A stretch of DNA of 64,000 nt from Flavihumibacter stibioxidans (GCF_014332695.1 NZ_MBUA01000027.1:310001-374000), one strand, 5' to 3'. Positions 52,199 to 61,405 are shown, numbered from the stretch's first letter. The notes: a model not told the origin generated them from the sequence alone. Made by a program: numbers and translations.

Positions 52199-54850
52199 TT
52201 ATTGAATCATATTTTTGATTTCCTGCAGTTTCAGCAAAGCTTCTACCGGGGTTAAACGGTTGATGTCAATCCCTTCCAGCATTTTCCGGATGCCATCAAA
52301 TGTCTGGGAGTGTATGTCAAAGATGGACAACTGCATTCTGGGGCCACCAAGATCTTTTACTTTTTCTGAGAGCGAAGCTTCCCCGGAACTGGTTCTGCCG
52401 GTTTTTGAATCTTCGTCTCCGCCGGCAGCATGCAGGTGTTTGGATTCGAGCTGTTCAAGGATTTCATTGGCCCTGTTGATCAGCACAGGAGGCATGCCGG
52501 CCATACGCGCCACATGGATACCAAAACTATGGGTGCTGCCACCCGGAGCAAGTTTGCGCAGAAAAATGATTTTATTGCCTACTTCTTTATTGGTGATATG
52601 AAAATTCTTTACCCGTTGCCAGTTGTTTTCCAGTTCATTGAGTTCATGGTAATGGGTGGCAAAGAGGGTGAGCGGTTGTTGTGGCGCCTGGTGAAGGAAC
52701 TCAACAATGCTCCAGGCTATGGAGATGCCATCATAAGTGGATGTACCCCGGCCGATTTCATCCAGCAGTATCAGGCTTCTGGACGTTACATTATTGATGA
52801 TGCTGGCTGTTTCGTTCATTTCAACCATAAAGGTTGATTCTCCCCCGCTAAGGTTGTCAGATGCACCGACCCTGGTAAATATCTTATCCGTTACCGGCAG
52901 AATGGCTTCATCAGCAGGCACAAAACAACCCATATGGGCCATCAGGGTAATCAGGGCCACCTGTCGCAGCAAGGCACTTTTACCGCTCATGTTGGGACCG
53001 GTGAGGATAATTACCTGCTGGTCAGTCTTGTTCAGAATAATGTCATTGGCCACATACTGGTCGCCGGGGGAAAGGTACCGCTCAATTACCGGGTGCCGTC
53101 CTGCATTGATCCGCAGGTCGCTGCCTTCATGTATCTGTGGCCGTTTATATCGGAACTGAAGGGCATTTTGTGCGAAACTCAGCAGGCAATCCATAATAGC
53201 CAGAATATTTCCATTGGTCTGGATGGGCGAAAGATAATCCTGCAGTTCATTTAACAGCGACTCAAACAACTGCGCTTCGATTTGCAGTATTTTGTCTTCA
53301 GCTCCCGTAATCTTTTCCTCGTATTCCTTTAACTCGGGGGTAATATACCTTTCTGCATTTGCCAGGGTCTGCTTTCTTGTCCAGCTTGCCGGAACCTTGT
53401 TTTTATGGGTATTGGTTACTTCGAGGTAATAACCGAAAACATTGTTGAATCCGATTTTTAGCGAGGGAATTCCCGTTTCGGCCGCCTCCTTTTGCTGCAA
53501 TTGAACGAGGTATTCCTTGCCTGTACTGGCAATATTTCTGAGATCATCCAGTTCTGCATTCACGCCGGCGGCAATATAGGAACCCCTGGCAATTACTGGT
53601 GGCGGGTTTTCCACCAGTTCCTGCTGGATCTTTTCGGCGATATAGTTACATGGATTCAGTGCGTCAGACAATCGTTTCAGGTAGTCATTACCGGTAGTGT
53701 CACAATGCAGTTTGATCTGCGCCACCTGCTGCAGGCCCTTTGACAACTGCAACACTTCACGCGGACCAATTTTTTTAAGCGGGATTTTGCTGACAAGCCT
53801 TTCAATATCACCACACTGCCTGATATGCTGGGAAAGCTGGTTTCGGAGGTCAACCTGGGTGATAAAATGTTCCACAAGGTCCAGACGCTCGTTGATCCTG
53901 GAACTTTCTTTCAGCGGGAATACAATCCATCGTTTGAGCAACCTGGCGCCCATGGGGGATACGGTCTGGTCAAGCACCTTTAATAACGTGTGACCCTCAC
54001 TGTTAGGTCCGCCCAGAAGTTCCAGGTTCCGGATGGTAAACCTGTCCATCCATAAGAAATCTTCCCTGTCGATTCGCTGCATGCCTGTAATATGCTGCAG
54101 GTTGGGATGCTCTGTATCTTTCAGGTAATGGATAATGGCGCCTGCTGCTACCAGGCCGGTACTTAGATCATCCACCCCGAATCCTTTCAGTGAATGGGTC
54201 TGGAAATGTTTCAGCAGGGTTTCCTGTGCATAGGTTTCCTGAAAGATCCATTCATCAAGGGTATAGGTATAAAACCTGGCTCCGAATAATTCCTTGAACT
54301 GTTTTTGTTTGTGGCGCTGGAACAAAACTTCCGAAGGCTGGAAACTTTGCAGGAGTTTATCAGCATATTCGCGATCACCCTCCGCAACAAAAAATTCGCC
54401 TGTAGAGATATCCAGGAAGGCGATTCCGAACTGATTGTCATCAATAAAATATAAACTTCCCAGGAAATTATTGGAATGATGTTCCAGCAGTTTTTCATTG
54501 GTGGCGGTACCCGGGGTGACCATTTCGGTAACACCCCGTTTGACGATTCCTTTCACCATCTTCGGGTCTTCCAGCTGGTCGCAGATGGCTACACGGTATC
54601 CTGCCTTTACCAGTTTGTGCAGGTAGGTATCCAGTGCATGGTGGGGAAAGCCCGCCAGTTCTGAAGATGAGGCTGCACCGTTATTTCTTTTGGTCAGTGT
54701 AATACCAAGTACCTGTGAGGATATAATGGCATCCGGGCCAAAAGTCTCATAAAAATCACCCACACGGAACAATAATATAGCATCGGGGTAACGCTGTTTA
54801 ATGGCCTTGTGCTGTTGCATTAAGGGTGTATCTGCACTGCTTTTCGACAT
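52199..54850 (-). CDS. mutS: DNA mismatch repair protein MutS
   Basis: ATG 54850 gives an 883-aa MutS. The mismatch-reading motif is F33-Y-E35 (RVGDFYETFG). The ATPase has Walker A TGPNMSGKS, Walker B ILLDEIGRGTSTYDG and the downstream FATHYHEL. The C-terminal dimer region is preceded by a low-complexity insertion (HAAGGDEDSKTGRTSSG). It is divergent from the SpoU methyltransferase gene. Confidence 0.97.
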   Translation of the reverse strand: MSKSSADTPLMQQHKAIKQRYPDAILLFRVGDFYETFGPDAIISSQVLGITLTKRNNGAASSSELAGFPHHALDTYLHKLVKAGYRVAICDQLEDPKMVKGIVKRGVTEMVTPGTATNEKLLEHHSNNFLGSLYFIDDNQFGIAFLDISTGEFFVAEGDREYADKLLQSFQPSEVLFQRHKQKQFKELFGARFYTYTLDEWIFQETYAQETLLKHFQTHSLKGFGVDDLSTGLVAAGAIIHYLKDTEHPNLQHITGMQRIDREDFLWMDRFTIRNLELLGGPNSEGHTLLKVLDQTVSPMGARLLKRWIVFPLKESSRINERLDLVEHFITQVDLRNQLSQHIRQCGDIERLVSKIPLKKIGPREVLQLSKGLQQVAQIKLHCDTTGNDYLKRLSDALNPCNYIAEKIQQELVENPPPVIARGSYIAAGVNAELDDLRNIASTGKEYLVQLQQKEAAETGIPSLKIGFNNVFGYYLEVTNTHKNKVPASWTRKQTLANAERYITPELKEYEEKITGAEDKILQIEAQLFESLLNELQDYLSPIQTNGNILAIMDCLLSFAQNALQFRYKRPQIHEGSDLRINAGRHPVIERYLSPGDQYVANDIILNKTDQQVIILTGPNMSGKSALLRQVALITLMAHMGCFVPADEAILPVTDKIFTRVGASDNLSGGESTFMVEMNETASIINNVTSRSLILLDEIGRGTSTYDGISIAWSIVEFLHQAPQQPLTLFATHYHELNELENNWQRVKNFHITNKEVGNKIIFLRKLAPGGSTHSFGIHVARMAGMPPVLINRANEILEQLESKHLHAAGGDEDSKTGRTSSGEASLSEKVKDLGGPRMQLSIFDIHSQTFDGIRKMLEGIDINRLTPVEALLKLQEIKNMIQ

Positions 54851-54856
54851 AACCAG

Positions 54857-54864
54857 CAAATATA
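54857..54864 (-). promoter_or_regulatory. TAnnTTTG -7 box for mutS
   Basis: TATATTTG (minus) followed by CTGGTT and the ATG at 54850: 6 nt separates box and start codon. Confidence 0.5.
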
Positions 54865-54984
54865 GGGGCTAAGCGGACAAGAGTGCAAGGGTGCTTTCAC
54901 GGTGGGGATAATTGGTGAGGAGCGGGTGGATGGGTCTCCGGGGGATTCGATATTGGGACAGGAGTTGGGCGAGGGGGAAGTTTG

Positions 54985-54992
54985 TATATTTG
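54985..54992 (+). promoter_or_regulatory. TAnnTTTG -7 box with -33 TTG for the SpoU methyltransferase gene
   Basis: TATATTTG follows a TTG at 54965-54967 after 17 nt and lies 4 nt before ATG 54997. This is the best two-part promoter in the window. Confidence 0.55.
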
Positions 54993-54996
54993 CTGG

Positions 54997-55524
54997 ATGC
55001 GCAAACTTAGCATGGAAGAGCTTAACAGGAAGTCGGTTGAGGAGTTCAGGCAGGCTGACAAGATTCCGATTGTGGTGGTGCTGGATAATATCAGGAGTAT
55101 GCATAATGTTGGTAGCGTTTTCCGCACGGCAGATGCCTTCCTGCTGGAAGCTGTGTATTTATGCGGGTTTACCCCCCAGCCACCTCACCGCGATATTCAT
55201 AAGACTGCCCTCGGGGCAACTGAAACGGTAAAATGGCAGTATTTTTCCAAAACCGTAGAGGCTGTTCATACGTTAAAAGAAAAAGGATACGGGATTTATG
55301 CAGTGGAACAGGTAACTGACAGTTATAAATTGAACCGGCTGGCTGCCGAGCCGGATGAAAAACTGGCCCTGGTTTTTGGGAACGAAGTAAGCGGCGTGGA
55401 TCCGGAAGTTATTGCCCTGAGCGATGGCTGTATTGAAATCCCCCAATTAGGTATGAAACACTCTCTTAATATTTCTGTTGCGGCAGGAATTGTTTTATGG
55501 GAAATGGTCAGATCGCGTTTGTAG
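54997..55524 (+). CDS. SpoU/TrmH-family RNA 2'-O-methyltransferase
   Basis: ATG 54997 gives 175 aa (ATG 55012 is an alternative). SPOUT motifs are NIRSMHNVGSVFRTADAF (motif 1), ALVFGNEVSGV (motif 2) and IEIPQLGMKHSLNISVAAGI (motif 3), which forms the SAM knot. It methylates a ribose in tRNA or rRNA; the exact target is not clear. ubiA follows after 32 nt. Confidence 0.93.
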   Translation: MRKLSMEELNRKSVEEFRQADKIPIVVVLDNIRSMHNVGSVFRTADAFLLEAVYLCGFTPQPPHRDIHKTALGATETVKWQYFSKTVEAVHTLKEKGYGIYAVEQVTDSYKLNRLAAEPDEKLALVFGNEVSGVDPEVIALSDGCIEIPQLGMKHSLNISVAAGIVLWEMVRSRL

Positions 55525-55556
55525 GTAGAGCATCTTGAAATATTACTGATATCGAC

Positions 55557-56444
55557 ATGAGTACAATAAAGAATTATCTAAGCCTGATTAAGTTTTCGCA
55601 TACCATTTTTGCAATGCCATTTGCCATGATCGGGTTTTTCCTGGCGGCAACCGGTACAACCGGCTATTATGGGCTGCTGACACAGGATTACCGGCAGGTA
55701 TTGGTTAAATTCCTGTTAGTGGTGCTCTGTATGGTTTTCGCCCGTAGCGCTGCCATGGCTTTTAACCGCTACCTCGACCGTCATTTTGATGCAAAAAATC
55801 CCAGGACAGCCATCCGGGAAATTCCATCCGGAATTGTGAGCGCAGATAAAGCATTGTTGTTTACCATTTTCAGCAGTTTGCTGTTTGTGATTTGCAGCTG
55901 GCTGATCAATCCGCTTTGCTTTTACCTTTCCCCGGTGGCTCTGTTGGTAGTTCTCGGGTATAGTTTTACAAAGCGATTCACTGCCCTTTGCCACCTGGTG
56001 CTGGGCCTGGGATTGTCGCTCGCACCTATCGGCGCCTATCTGGCTGTTACCGGCAAATTCGACTGGCTGCCGGTCTTGTTTTCCTTTGCTGTGATCTTCT
56101 GGGTAAGTGGCTTTGATATCATTTATGCTCTCCAGGATGAAGAATTTGACCGATCCCAGCAATTGCATTCCATTCCTGCTGCGCTGGGCAAACAGAAAGC
56201 CTTGTGGGTTTCCGAACTGCTGCACCTGCTCAGCGCCACCAGTGTGATTGTCGCAGGGGTACATGGCCATTTCGGCTGGTGGTATTGGTTGGGCGTAATT
56301 GTATTCATTGGCATGCTCATTTACCAGCATTCCATCATTAAGCCCAATGACCTCACCCGTGTGAACATCGCCTTCATGACCGCCAATGGCATCGCCAGTG
56401 TGGTCTTCGCCGTATTGGTGATTGCTGATTTGCTGGTAAGGTGA
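55557..56444 (+). CDS. UbiA-family prenyltransferase
   Basis: The 295-aa membrane enzyme has about eight helices and the two Asp motifs of aromatic prenyltransferases: NRYLDRHFDAKNPRT (NxxxDxxxD, about 71-85) and DIIYALQDEEFDRSQQLHSIP (DxxxD). It joins a polyprenyl chain to an aromatic acid. Bacteroidota use menaquinone, so a role in the menaquinone pathway or a futalosine-type branch is likely, but the substrate is not set by sequence. Confidence 0.9.
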   Translation: MSTIKNYLSLIKFSHTIFAMPFAMIGFFLAATGTTGYYGLLTQDYRQVLVKFLLVVLCMVFARSAAMAFNRYLDRHFDAKNPRTAIREIPSGIVSADKALLFTIFSSLLFVICSWLINPLCFYLSPVALLVVLGYSFTKRFTALCHLVLGLGLSLAPIGAYLAVTGKFDWLPVLFSFAVIFWVSGFDIIYALQDEEFDRSQQLHSIPAALGKQKALWVSELLHLLSATSVIVAGVHGHFGWWYWLGVIVFIGMLIYQHSIIKPNDLTRVNIAFMTANGIASVVFAVLVIADLLVR

Positions 56445-56463
56445 AGGGGCCAAGTGGTCAATG

Positions 56464-56518
56464 GTGAATGGGTCAATGGTGAATGGGTGAATGGGTGAAT
56501 GGGTGAATGGGTGAATGG
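56464..56518. repeat. GTGAATGG tandem repeats upstream of ruvX
   Basis: Five perfect 8-bp copies of GTGAATGG (56479-56518) are preceded by looser copies from 56464 onward. They fill much of the gap between ubiA and ruvX. Copy number is prone to slippage. Confidence 0.85.
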
Positions 56519-56574
56519 GGCATGGAGATATGGAACCGGGCTCAATTTTTTTATCTTAAACTTCAAAGAATCTG

Positions 56575-56988
56575 ATGGCGCGAGTTTTAGCGATCGATTA
56601 CGGTGGAAAGCGCACTGGGATTGCCGTAACAGATCCCCTGCAAATCATTGCTACCGGGCTGACAACCGTTCCATCCAAAGAATTGATCCCCTTCCTGAAA
56701 CAGTATTTTGCCGGTGAACCGGTGGAAAGGATTATTATCGGCGAACCCAAAAACTGGGATGATACTGATACCCATGCCACCCCGCTGGTTGAAGCCTGCA
56801 TCCGCGACCTGAAAAAGAACTTTCCGGCGATGCCTGTTGAAAAAGTTGACGAACGGTACACTTCAAAAATGGCCAAACAAAGCATGCTGGAATCGGGCCT
56901 GAAAAAGAAGGACCGCCGCAACAAAGCCCTGGTGGATGAAATTGCAGCCACCATCATGCTGCAGGAATGGCTGGGAAGGAATCCTTAA
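56575..56988 (+). CDS. ruvX: Holliday-junction resolvase-like protein RuvX (YqgF)
   Basis: The 137-aa RNase H-fold protein has the first catalytic Asp in LAIDYGGKRTGIAV, the IIGEPKNWDDTDT strand and VDERYTSKMA. YqgF proteins act on 16S rRNA 5' ends or Holliday junctions. The stop codon overlaps the def -7 box. Confidence 0.94.
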   Translation: MARVLAIDYGGKRTGIAVTDPLQIIATGLTTVPSKELIPFLKQYFAGEPVERIIIGEPKNWDDTDTHATPLVEACIRDLKKNFPAMPVEKVDERYTSKMAKQSMLESGLKKKDRRNKALVDEIAATIMLQEWLGRNP

Positions 56989-56993
56989 CTTTG
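56986..56993 (+). promoter_or_regulatory. TAnnTTTG -7 box for def
   Basis: TAACTTTG starts with the ruvX TAA and lies 23 nt before the def ATG. Confidence 0.4.
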
Positions 56994-57016
56994 CACCTCG
57001 AATAATTACTGAAAGC

Positions 57017-57595
57017 ATGATTTTACCCATTGTGGCTTATGGTCACCCGATTTTGAGAACCATATCAAAGGATATCACTCCCGACTACCCGGCTTTGCAA
57101 AACCTGATAGCGGATATGTGGGAAACCATGTATCATAGCAATGGGGTGGGACTAGCAGCTCCCCAGATTAATAAGGATATCAGGTTGTTTGTGGTGGACA
57201 GCGCCCAGATAATTGCCAACCTTGATAAAGAGGAGAAGGAAGAATTTCCCAATGATGAAGGTGTCAAGGAAGTGTTCATCAACGCGCATATCCAAACCCT
57301 CGAAGGGGAAGATTGGGCATACAATGAAGGTTGTCTCAGCATACCTAAGATCCGGGAAGATGTTTTCAGGCCCGAAGAGGTAACCATTGAATATGTGGAT
57401 GAAAACTTCCTGCCCAAAACCAGGACCTTCAATGGCATCACTGCCAGGGTAATCCTGCATGAATATGATCATATTGAAGGCAAACTGTTTATTGACCATA
57501 TCAAACCCCTTAAAAGGAAATTGCTGAAGCGCAAGCTGGACGATATTTCCAGGGGAAAGATCCGCGTCGATTACCGAATGATGTTTTCCAAATAA
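57017..57595 (+). CDS. def: Peptide deformylase
   Basis: ATG 57017 gives 192 aa starting MILPIVAYGHPILR; upstream in-frame codons lie in ruvX. The three motifs are all present: GVGLAAPQ, EGCLSIP and HEYDHIEG, with Cys and two His as metal ligands. It removes the N-formyl group from new proteins. The next gene starts directly after the stop. Confidence 0.97.
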   Translation: MILPIVAYGHPILRTISKDITPDYPALQNLIADMWETMYHSNGVGLAAPQINKDIRLFVVDSAQIIANLDKEEKEEFPNDEGVKEVFINAHIQTLEGEDWAYNEGCLSIPKIREDVFRPEEVTIEYVDENFLPKTRTFNGITARVILHEYDHIEGKLFIDHIKPLKRKLLKRKLDDISRGKIRVDYRMMFSK

Positions 57596-58564
57596 GTGAA
57601 AAATTACCAGATTTTCAGATTGGCAGTTGCATGGGTCAGAAAGCCCGTAATTGCCATTTGTATGCTGGTTCCTTCCCATCACTGTTTTTCCCAGGATTCC
57701 CTGCTTAATATTGACAATAAGGTTGTTACCCTGAAGGAAGTGGTGGTGCGTTCGGGGATGGATGTACCGGGCTTTATACGGAGAATTCAACTGGATACCA
57801 GTTTTTACCGGGCTTTTAAAAATCTCCGGGAAAGCAATTATACCGCACTGAATGATATCCGGATGCTGGATAAAAAATCAAATGTGAAAGGTTCGCTGCA
57901 AAGCCGGACCATCCAGTATTTTGACAGTGGTTGCAGGCGGATGGAAACCCGTGATGAAAAAATAAGCGGTGATATAAGGAATAAAAAGGGCGGGTGGAAT
58001 TATTATACGGCAGAGATGTACGCCGGACTTTTCTTTACCAACGGGGAAGTTTGTAATGAGAATAACACTGTCAGCGCAGCCGAACTTAGCCTGCGACATA
58101 AAAAAGGCCTTGAAAAACACAAGGAGCAGTTAAAGATGCTGTTCTTTAATCCCGGCCGAAAAATCCCCGGCATCCCTTTTATCGGCAATAAGATCAATAT
58201 TTACGAGGAGCCAATGGCGTCACTCTATGATTTTGAACTTGATATGGAAAGCTACCGCGGTCAAAACTGCTATGTTTTCAGCATTCGGACCCGTGCCGGT
58301 CTGTCCGCCCGGCAAAACGGTGATATCGTCATCAACAGTGTGAAAACATGGTTCGACCAGAAGGACATGAAAATTGTCGGACGAACCTATGACCTCAGTT
58401 ATGACGCGGGGGTATATGATTTTGATGTGCAGATGCAGGTGGAAATGGACCAGTTGAATGGCCAGGTCGTACCCACACTGATACGTTACACCGGCAGTTG
58501 GAAAGTGGCATTGAAAAAAAGGGAAACCGGAATTTTCACGGCTACCTTATTCGGATTCCATTAA
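57596..58564 (+). CDS. Secreted protein of unknown function behind def
   Basis: The 322-aa frame starts with GTG at 57596, immediately after the def TAA, and has an export-like N-terminus (AVAWVRKPVIAICMLV to HHCFSQ). The mature part begins VVTLKEVVVRSGMDVPGFI, which resembles secreted Bacteroidota proteins that follow an outer-membrane-type linker. The rest is beta-rich. No enzyme motif is seen. It overlaps the convergent rluD end by 18 nt. Confidence 0.75.
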   Translation: MKNYQIFRLAVAWVRKPVIAICMLVPSHHCFSQDSLLNIDNKVVTLKEVVVRSGMDVPGFIRRIQLDTSFYRAFKNLRESNYTALNDIRMLDKKSNVKGSLQSRTIQYFDSGCRRMETRDEKISGDIRNKKGGWNYYTAEMYAGLFFTNGEVCNENNTVSAAELSLRHKKGLEKHKEQLKMLFFNPGRKIPGIPFIGNKINIYEEPMASLYDFELDMESYRGQNCYVFSIRTRAGLSARQNGDIVINSVKTWFDQKDMKIVGRTYDLSYDAGVYDFDVQMQVEMDQLNGQVVPTLIRYTGSWKVALKKRETGIFTATLFGFH

Positions 58565-59623
58565 ACTGTTTCCCCTCGCCCTGACATAACGCCGCCATTT
58601 CTCTATGAGCTGCTTCATGTCTTCCGCCAGTTCACTTTCGAAAAATATTTGTTCGCCGGTGCCGGGGTGTGTAAACCCGATGTTTTTCGCATGCAGCGCA
58701 TGCCTGGGGCAAATGGCAAAGCAGTTGTCTACAAATTGCTTGTATTTGGTATAAACCGTGCCCTTAACAATCCTGTCGCCTCCGTAAAAATCATCATTGA
58801 ACAGCGGATGCCCAATGTGTTGCATATGCACCCTGATCTGGTGGGTTCGGCCCGTTTCAAGGCGGCATTCTATCAGTGATACATAACCGAAACGTTCCAG
58901 CACCTTGTAATGGGTGATGGCATCCTTGCCGTAATCACCCTCCGGGTAGGCATCAAAAAGTTTCCTGAACCTTTTGTGGCGTCCGATATGTGCAATGACT
59001 GTTCCTTCTTCCTCGGCCGGATCTCCCCATACAAGTGCGATATATCTTCTAAAGACGGTGTGGTCAAAGAATTGTTTTGCCAGCGAGGTAACGGCTTTAT
59101 CGGTTTTAGCCAGTACCATCAGTCCGCTGGTATTTTTATCAATCCGGTGGACCATTCCAAACCGCGGCAGGTTCTCTTCAGAAATATCCTTGTTCTGCTG
59201 CTGCAGGTACCAGGCTACTCCATTGATCAAAGTGCCATCCGGGTTACCGGAAGCAGGGTGCACCACAAGTCCCGCCGGTTTATTGATGATCAGAATCTGG
59301 TCATCTTCATAATGGATATTCAGGGGCAGGGGCTGGGGAATGATATGTTCACCCTTTTTTTCCCTGTGTGAATACACCACCAGCTCATCACCCGGGCGGA
59401 TCTTGTAATTTGACTGGGTTGTTTTGCCGTTGACCATTACCCTGCCAGCCTCAATGGCTTTCTGGACCTTATTCCTGGTGGCGTATTCAATCCTTGCCAC
59501 GAGGAATTTATCTATGCGCAAAGGCTCCTGGCCGGGATCGATCCGGAATACATGTTGTTCATACAACTCGTCGGTCGCTTCCTGCTGGTCTTCCAATTCC
59601 TCTTCTGCCAGGTTTATTGCCAT
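58547..59623 (-). CDS. rluD: Ribosomal large-subunit pseudouridine synthase (RluD type)
   Basis: ATG 59623 gives 358 aa. After an acidic N-terminus lies an S4 RNA-binding domain (RIDKFLVARIEYATRNKVQ, about 35-53). The pseudouridine synthase domain has the catalytic Asp in MVHRIDKNTSGLMVLAK and RLETGRTHQIRVHMQHIGHP. RluD-type enzymes modify 23S rRNA helix 69; the sub-type is likely, not certain. Confidence 0.93.
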   Translation of the reverse strand: MAINLAEEELEDQQEATDELYEQHVFRIDPGQEPLRIDKFLVARIEYATRNKVQKAIEAGRVMVNGKTTQSNYKIRPGDELVVYSHREKKGEHIIPQPLPLNIHYEDDQILIINKPAGLVVHPASGNPDGTLINGVAWYLQQQNKDISEENLPRFGMVHRIDKNTSGLMVLAKTDKAVTSLAKQFFDHTVFRRYIALVWGDPAEEEGTVIAHIGRHKRFRKLFDAYPEGDYGKDAITHYKVLERFGYVSLIECRLETGRTHQIRVHMQHIGHPLFNDDFYGGDRIVKGTVYTKYKQFVDNCFAICPRHALHAKNIGFTHPGTGEQIFFESELAEDMKQLIEKWRRYVRARGNSLMESE

Positions 59624-59640
59624 CTCCAAACAAATTTTGG

Positions 59641-59648
59641 CAAAAATA
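59641..59648 (-). promoter_or_regulatory. TAnnTTTG -7 box for rluD
   Basis: TATTTTTG (minus), 17 nt before ATG 59623, within a 60-nt divergent spacer shared with lipB. Confidence 0.45.
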
Positions 59649-59671
59649 GGTAACCAAGGCTAGCCTTCCGC

Positions 59672-59679
59672 TAATTTTG
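59672..59679 (+). promoter_or_regulatory. TAnnTTTG -7 box for lipB
   Basis: TAATTTTG, 4 nt before ATG 59684; transcript would be leaderless. Confidence 0.45.
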
Positions 59680-59683
59680 CAGA

Positions 59684-60385
59684 ATGGAGCAAGTATTGTT
59701 CAGGGATTTGGGGAAAATGGATTACCGATCCGCCTGGGATTTACAGGAAAGTCTTTTGCAGGAAAATCTCGGGAAAAAGGCTTCCCGGGACTTAATATCC
59801 GCAGAAACTGTGCACCACCTGTTATTTGTCGAACATCCTCCTGTTTATACCCTGGGTAAAAGCGGGCATATGGAACATGTGCTGATTTCAGATGAAGCAC
59901 GCGCAGAAAAGGGGATTGAGTTTTTCAGGACAAACAGGGGAGGTGATATCACTTTTCATGGTCCGCAGCAATTGGTAGGTTACCCAATCCTGGACCTTGA
60001 AAAATTTTACACCGATATCGGAAAGTATTTACGCAACCTGGAGGAAGTAATCATCCGCACCATGGCTGTGTATGGGTTGAAAGGCGAGCGATCCGCCGGC
60101 GAAACAGGTGTCTGGCTCGATCCATCCATTCCTGGAAGGGAAAGAAAGATCTGTGCGATGGGAGTAAGGTGCAGTCGTTGGGTTACCATGCATGGGTTCG
60201 CATTTAATGTTAATACTGACCTGAGTTATTTTGACCATATCGTACCCTGTGGAATAAGCCAGAAATCGGTTACCTCCCTGGAAAAGGAATTGGGCAGGCC
60301 AGTGCCTTTTGAACAGGTAAAAGAAGACCTGAAACGCAGCTTCGGGGAGGTTTTTAATGTGCAGATCGCAACGGATAACAATTAA
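59684..60385 (+). CDS. lipB: Octanoyltransferase LipB
   Basis: The 233-aa enzyme moves octanoyl from acyl carrier protein to lipoyl domains. It shows R85-G-G-D88 with ITFHGPQQLVGYP, the catalytic lysine K155 in KICAMGV, and catalytic cysteine C189 in VPCGIS, 34 residues apart as in E. coli LipB. Confidence 0.96.
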   Translation: MEQVLFRDLGKMDYRSAWDLQESLLQENLGKKASRDLISAETVHHLLFVEHPPVYTLGKSGHMEHVLISDEARAEKGIEFFRTNRGGDITFHGPQQLVGYPILDLEKFYTDIGKYLRNLEEVIIRTMAVYGLKGERSAGETGVWLDPSIPGRERKICAMGVRCSRWVTMHGFAFNVNTDLSYFDHIVPCGISQKSVTSLEKELGRPVPFEQVKEDLKRSFGEVFNVQIATDNN

Positions 60386-60423
60386 ATATTACTGTCGGTC
60401 TTCCAGGGACCATGTTTAACCTG

Positions 60424-61347
60424 TTAAAAATCACGGGCAATAAAAAACCTGTTTTTCTCTTTGAGTTTACCCTCTTCGTATAATTCAAATAAATACCAGC
60501 CGGCATGCAGGAAATTGGCCTTATCGAGCAACAACAGCTCATCCCGGATTTCCTTGATATCAAACAGGGGCGTCCTGTCTGATTCAAAAAACCTGACCAT
60601 ATATTTTTTCCGGGTGGCGTCCGGCAGTTCAATATGAAGGAGTCCGGACTTGTCCATAAATACAAATCTCGATGGCCTGAATACATCTGCCGGAATAAAT
60701 GGCCTGATCTCCAGGGTGTCGGGGTGGAGCATTACCAGGGTGTCCTTTGTTTTCAGGCTGACAGAATCACGGAAGCGCTGGATTTGTTTCTCGCTGATCC
60801 TCCCGATGACAGTATCTCTTCGTTCAATAAGGATGAATCGTTCGGGAATTGGGGCAGGCACAACGGTCTCCCCGGCAGGTTTGTTTTTTTCTGCAACGGG
60901 GGCAGGGGGAATGGGGGTGGTGTGTTTGTTTTGGACCGGTTCGGAAGGCTTTTTTTCAGTCTTAACCACAGTGGCCGGAGGTGCAGGTTTTGGCCTGGTT
61001 GCTTTTTTTGAGGGACTGAAAATATATTTTCCGCTGTCAAGAAGAATGTAGAGGCGGTAATAATGATTGGTGTCGATCACCTTCTGGTCGAGGTAACCAT
61101 TTTGGGGGATGGTCGGATCCGGGAGGGTCATAATGGTTTTATAATTCCTCAGGCTGTCAGCTGATCTTTGAATGCTAATCTGCCTGATTTTTTTCCCGAA
61201 ATGGTTGTTCCAGCTAACCAATACTTTGTTGCCGGGCCTTAATTGCGCCGAAAAGGAGGGCAGGGTGTCCTGGCCATAGGTTCCGGTGGAAAACAGAAAA
61301 AAAAGTACCGGCAAAAACCGGAAGCGTTTACATATGATCCGTGCCAT
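60424..61347 (-). CDS. Secreted proline-rich-linker protein of unknown function
   Basis: ATG 61347 gives 307 aa with a signal peptide (MARIICKRFRFLPVLFFLFSTGTYGQ). A fibronectin-type-III-like part (about 30-110) is followed by a low-complexity Lys/Pro linker (PKPAPPATVVKTEKKPSEP) and a C-terminal beta-rich domain. Function unknown; the design suggests a periplasmic or surface structural role. TATATTTG lies 5 nt before this ATG, which supports it over the earlier in-frame start at 61377. Confidence 0.72.
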   Translation of the reverse strand: MARIICKRFRFLPVLFFLFSTGTYGQDTLPSFSAQLRPGNKVLVSWNNHFGKKIRQISIQRSADSLRNYKTIMTLPDPTIPQNGYLDQKVIDTNHYYRLYILLDSGKYIFSPSKKATRPKPAPPATVVKTEKKPSEPVQNKHTTPIPPAPVAEKNKPAGETVVPAPIPERFILIERRDTVIGRISEKQIQRFRDSVSLKTKDTLVMLHPDTLEIRPFIPADVFRPSRFVFMDKSGLLHIELPDATRKKYMVRFFESDRTPLFDIKEIRDELLLLDKANFLHAGWYLFELYEEGKLKEKNRFFIARDF

Positions 61348-61352
61348 CCCGG

Positions 61353-61360
61353 CAAATATA
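61353..61360 (-). promoter_or_regulatory. TAnnTTTG -7 box for the 60424 gene
   Basis: TATATTTG (minus), then CCGGG and ATG 61347. Confidence 0.45.
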
Positions 61361-61405
61361 ATACACAGGTTATGCATGTGGAATATTAAAAAAGCAATTG
61401 AAATA

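Noticed and set aside
54851-54859. Upstream TTG start for mutS
   Set aside because: It lies inside the TATATTTG promoter box; ATG 54850 is used.
55716-56453. 245-codon minus-strand frame
   Set aside because: Antisense shadow of the ubiA-family gene; low-complexity polar composition.
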